NCBI GenBank assembly: GCA_902779075.1
Contig: CACZAK010000241.1
Location: forward strand, 1 to 6,499
Reading direction: 5' to 3'
Source of the DNA: an uncultured bacterium
Lineage (GTDB): Bacteria > Verrucomicrobiota > Kiritimatiellia > RFP12 > UBA1067
Length of the DNA stretch: 6,499 nt
Both the position numbers and the translations under genes were made by a program. Under the pieces are notes generated by a model. It was not told where the DNA came from, searched no databases, and saw nothing but the letters and a program-made list of their open reading frames with translations. Below are positions 4,435-6,499 of the stretch, one piece after another. The first letter of the stretch is position 1. The number at the start of each line of letters is the position of its first letter.

Positions 4435-6048
4435 ATGAAACTGTCTCTTGAATCGATCGCCAATGACAAACAGTCGTGGGAAAAGGCCGGCGTGAAACTG
4501 CCGTCGTTCGACATTGCCGCCATGCGCGCGCGTACCGAGTCCGAGCCAGAATGGGTGCATTTCGGCGCGGGCAACATCTTCCGCGGTTTCATTGGTTCGC
4601 TCTCGCAGCGGCTGCTGGACGAAGGGCTTTCGCAGACGGGCATCATCGCCTGCGACACGTTTGACTACGACATCATCGACCAGATCTACACCGCGCAGGA
4701 CAACCTGACGCTCAACGTGCTGCTCAACCCCGACGGCACGGTGTCCAAGGAAGTGCTCGCGGGCGTCGCGAAGGGCGTCAAGGCGAACTTCGCGGACGCA
4801 GGGTCGAAGGACTACCTCAAGTCGGTGTTCCGTGCGCCGTCCCTGAAGATGCTGTCCTTCACGATCACGGAGAAGGGCTATCAGCTGCGCCAGACGAACG
4901 GCGCGTACCTTCCGGTGGTGGAGGCGGACATGAAGGAGGGCCCCGAGGCAAGCCGGCACGCGATGTCCGTGGTCGCGGCACTGCTGCTGGAGCGCTTCCG
5001 CGCCGGCAAGCTTCCGATCGCCGTCGTCTCGATGGACAACTGCTCGCACAACGGCGAGAAGCTCAAGGCGTCCGTCGTCGAGATGGCGAAGGCGTGGGTG
5101 GCGAACGGCTTCGCGCCGGCGGACTACCTCGCCTACGTGGAGGACGAGTCGGTCGTGTCGTTCCCATGGTCGATGATCGACAAGATCACGCCGCGTCCGC
5201 ATCCGCGCGTTGTGGAAATGCTTGCGAAGGACGGCATCGAGGGCATGGAGCCGATCGTCACCTCGAAGAAGACGTTCATCGCCCCGTTCGTCAACGCCGA
5301 GAAGCCGCAGTACCTCGTGGTGGAGGACCGCTTCCCGAACGGACGCCCCGCGCTCGAGAAGGTCGGCGTTTACATGACGGACCGCGACACGGTGAACAAG
5401 ACGGAGAAGATGAAGGTCACGACGTGCCTCAACCCGCTCCACACCGCGATGTCGATGTACGGCTGCCTCCTCGGCTACACGCTCATCTGCGAGGAGATGA
5501 AGGACGCGGACATCGTGAAGCTCGTCAAGCGCCTCGGCTACGTGGAAGGACTGCCCGTCGTGGTCGATCCGAAGATTCTCTCCCCCAAGGCGTTCATCGA
5601 CGAAGTGGTGAACGAGCGCCTGCCGAACGTGTTCATGCCGGACGATCCGCGCCGTATCGCCACGGACACGTCGCAGAAGGTGGGAATCCGCTTCGGCGAG
5701 ACGGTCAAGAGCTACATCGCGACCGGACGCGACCTCAATACGCTCGTCTCGCTCCCGCTCGCGCTTGCGGGCTGGATGCGCTACCTGCTCGCCGTCAACG
5801 ACGCGGGCGAGCCGATGGAGGTTTCGGCGGATCCGCTCAAGGACGAACTGCAGGCAAAGCTTGCGGGAATCGCGTGGAACGATCCTGCATCCTATTCGGG
5901 ACAGCTCAAGCCCATCCTCGCGAATGCTTCCATCTTCGGAACCGACCTCACCCAGACGCCGCTTGCGGACAAGGTGGAGGGCTACTTCCTCCGTCTGCTC
6001 GAAGGTCCAGGGGCGGCCCGCCGTCTGCTGCAGGCCGAGCTGGCATAG
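4435..6048 (+). CDS. Mannitol dehydrogenase / fructuronate reductase family oxidoreductase
   Basis: The 537-residue protein belongs to the polyol-specific long-chain dehydrogenases (mannitol 2-dehydrogenase, UxuB fructuronate reductase, UxaB tagaturonate reductase). The N-terminal nucleotide-binding motif is WVHFGAGNIFRGF at 40-52. A conserved MDNCSHNGEKL lies at 200-210. The catalytic block is MKVTTCLNPLHTAMS at 326-340, giving Lys327, Asn333 and His336 as the likely catalytic residues. The C-terminal domain has RIATDTSQKVGIRFGET at 407-423. The enzyme would interconvert a keto sugar or keto-uronate with the matching polyol or aldonate using NAD(P)H in the cytoplasm; substrate is not decided, with fructuronate to mannonate a leading option. 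The start is fixed by AAGGA five bases upstream. It has its own promoter and is followed after 13 bases by rarA, likely co-transcribed. Length is close to mannitol dehydrogenases. Confidence 0.85.
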   Translation: MKLSLESIANDKQSWEKAGVKLPSFDIAAMRARTESEPEWVHFGAGNIFRGFIGSLSQRLLDEGLSQTGIIACDTFDYDIIDQIYTAQDNLTLNVLLNPDGTVSKEVLAGVAKGVKANFADAGSKDYLKSVFRAPSLKMLSFTITEKGYQLRQTNGAYLPVVEADMKEGPEASRHAMSVVAALLLERFRAGKLPIAVVSMDNCSHNGEKLKASVVEMAKAWVANGFAPADYLAYVEDESVVSFPWSMIDKITPRPHPRVVEMLAKDGIEGMEPIVTSKKTFIAPFVNAEKPQYLVVEDRFPNGRPALEKVGVYMTDRDTVNKTEKMKVTTCLNPLHTAMSMYGCLLGYTLICEEMKDADIVKLVKRLGYVEGLPVVVDPKILSPKAFIDEVVNERLPNVFMPDDPRRIATDTSQKVGIRFGETVKSYIATGRDLNTLVSLPLALAGWMRYLLAVNDAGEPMEVSADPLKDELQAKLAGIAWNDPASYSGQLKPILANASIFGTDLTQTPLADKVEGYFLRLLEGPGAARRLLQAELA

Positions 6049-6061
6049 GCACGTTGCGTCC

Positions 6062-6499
6062 ATGTCCAACTTTTCGTCAGAGCCGCTTGCCGCGCGGATG
6101 CGTCCGCGTACGCTCGAGGAAGTCGCCGGACAGGCGCACATCCTCGGGCCCGGCAAGCTGCTCCGTCGCGTGATCGAAGCGGACCGCCTCACGAACATCC
6201 TCCTCTTCGGTCCGCCCGGCTGCGGCAAGACCACGCTCGCGGAGGTGATCGCCAAGACCACGCGCCGCAACTTCGTGCGCTGTTCGGGCGTGGTCTCCAA
6301 CGTCGCCGAAATCCGCAAGGTGTGCGACCGCGCCCGCAACGAGCTTGGCGGCATGGGCACGATCCTCTTCATCGACGAAATCCACCGCTTCAACAAGGCA
6401 CAGCAGGACGTGCTGCTGCCCTACGTGGAGGACGGCACGGTCGTGCTGATCGGCGCGACGACGCACAACCCCTCCATGTTCGTCAACACGCCGCTCACC
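6062..6499 (+). CDS. rarA: Replication-associated recombination protein A (AAA+ ATPase), 5' part
   Basis: The window holds the first 146 codons; the gene continues past the right edge. Opening residues (PLAARMRPRTLEEVAGQAHI, 8-27) match the RarA/MgsA/WRNIP1 N-terminus. Walker A is GPPGCGKT at 50-57, Walker B is ILFIDE at 101-106 followed by IHRFNKAQQD at 107-116, and sensor 1 is in GATTHNPS at 131-138. These separate it from RuvB and DnaX. RarA acts at stalled replication forks with SSB. Enterobacterial members read GATTENPSF here, so His135 marks a different RarA clade and is not a defect. No Shine-Dalgarno precedes the ATG, which lies 13 bases after the dehydrogenase stop, so translation may depend on ribosomes finishing that gene. 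No in-frame start closer to the stop codon was seen. Confidence 0.9.
   Translation, partial: MSNFSSEPLAARMRPRTLEEVAGQAHILGPGKLLRRVIEADRLTNILLFGPPGCGKTTLAEVIAKTTRRNFVRCSGVVSNVAEIRKVCDRARNELGGMGTILFIDEIHRFNKAQQDVLLPYVEDGTVVLIGATTHNPSMFVNTPLT

Noticed and set aside
4357..6396. 679-codon open frame on the minus strand across the dehydrogenase gene
   Set aside because: It is antisense to a well-supported enzyme and to rarA, and its product is an Arg/His-rich low-complexity string typical of a shadow frame in GC-rich DNA.

Overview
The window is GC-rich bacterial chromosome carrying an outer-membrane beta-barrel gene, so the host is Gram-negative. The style of the genes (alginate-export porin, polyol/uronate dehydrogenase family protein, the GATTHNPS variant of RarA) and the simple-sequence hairpins in gaps would suit a gut-type member of the Verrucomicrobiota/Kiritimatiellota/Lentisphaerota group. 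That placement is an impression, not something the sequence proves.

Left third (1-1446) is an accessory region read leftwards. The first 97 bases hold the 5' end of a minus-strand gene with an AlbA_2 (Schlafen-like) N-terminus. Then come a 361-bp repeat (copy A, 147-507), a toxin-antitoxin operon on the minus strand (antitoxin 1049-795 overlapping a RelE/ParE toxin 820-515), and a second 360-bp copy of the repeat in the same orientation (copy B, 1087-1446). Each repeat lies just upstream of a minus-strand gene. Each carries, in order, an iterated GAGAC-type inverted repeat, a promoter-like pair, a conserved short hairpin and a perfect 12-bp palindrome. The layout is thus repeat/gene(s)/repeat/gene, and the repeat appears to supply promoter and leader.

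Right two thirds (1535-6499) look like ordinary chromosome. A plus-strand porin-like protein of the alginate-export family (1535-2989) is followed by an 87-nt inverted repeat built from GGAGT octads. Next is a convergent membrane acyltransferase of family 3 (4251-3139). Two well-formed divergent promoters lie in the 183-bp gap at 4252-4434: one drives the acyltransferase and the other a mannitol dehydrogenase/fructuronate reductase family protein (4435-6048). Thirteen bases further begins rarA (6062 to beyond the window end), probably in the same transcript.

No rRNA, tRNA, CRISPR array, transposase or canonical intrinsic terminator was seen. The most interesting material is the pair of promoter-bearing repeats bracketing the toxin-antitoxin operon, and the similarly built octad hairpin after the porin gene. 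The metabolic genes may share a uronate or polyol theme (uptake through the porin, reduction by the dehydrogenase), but they are not one operon.
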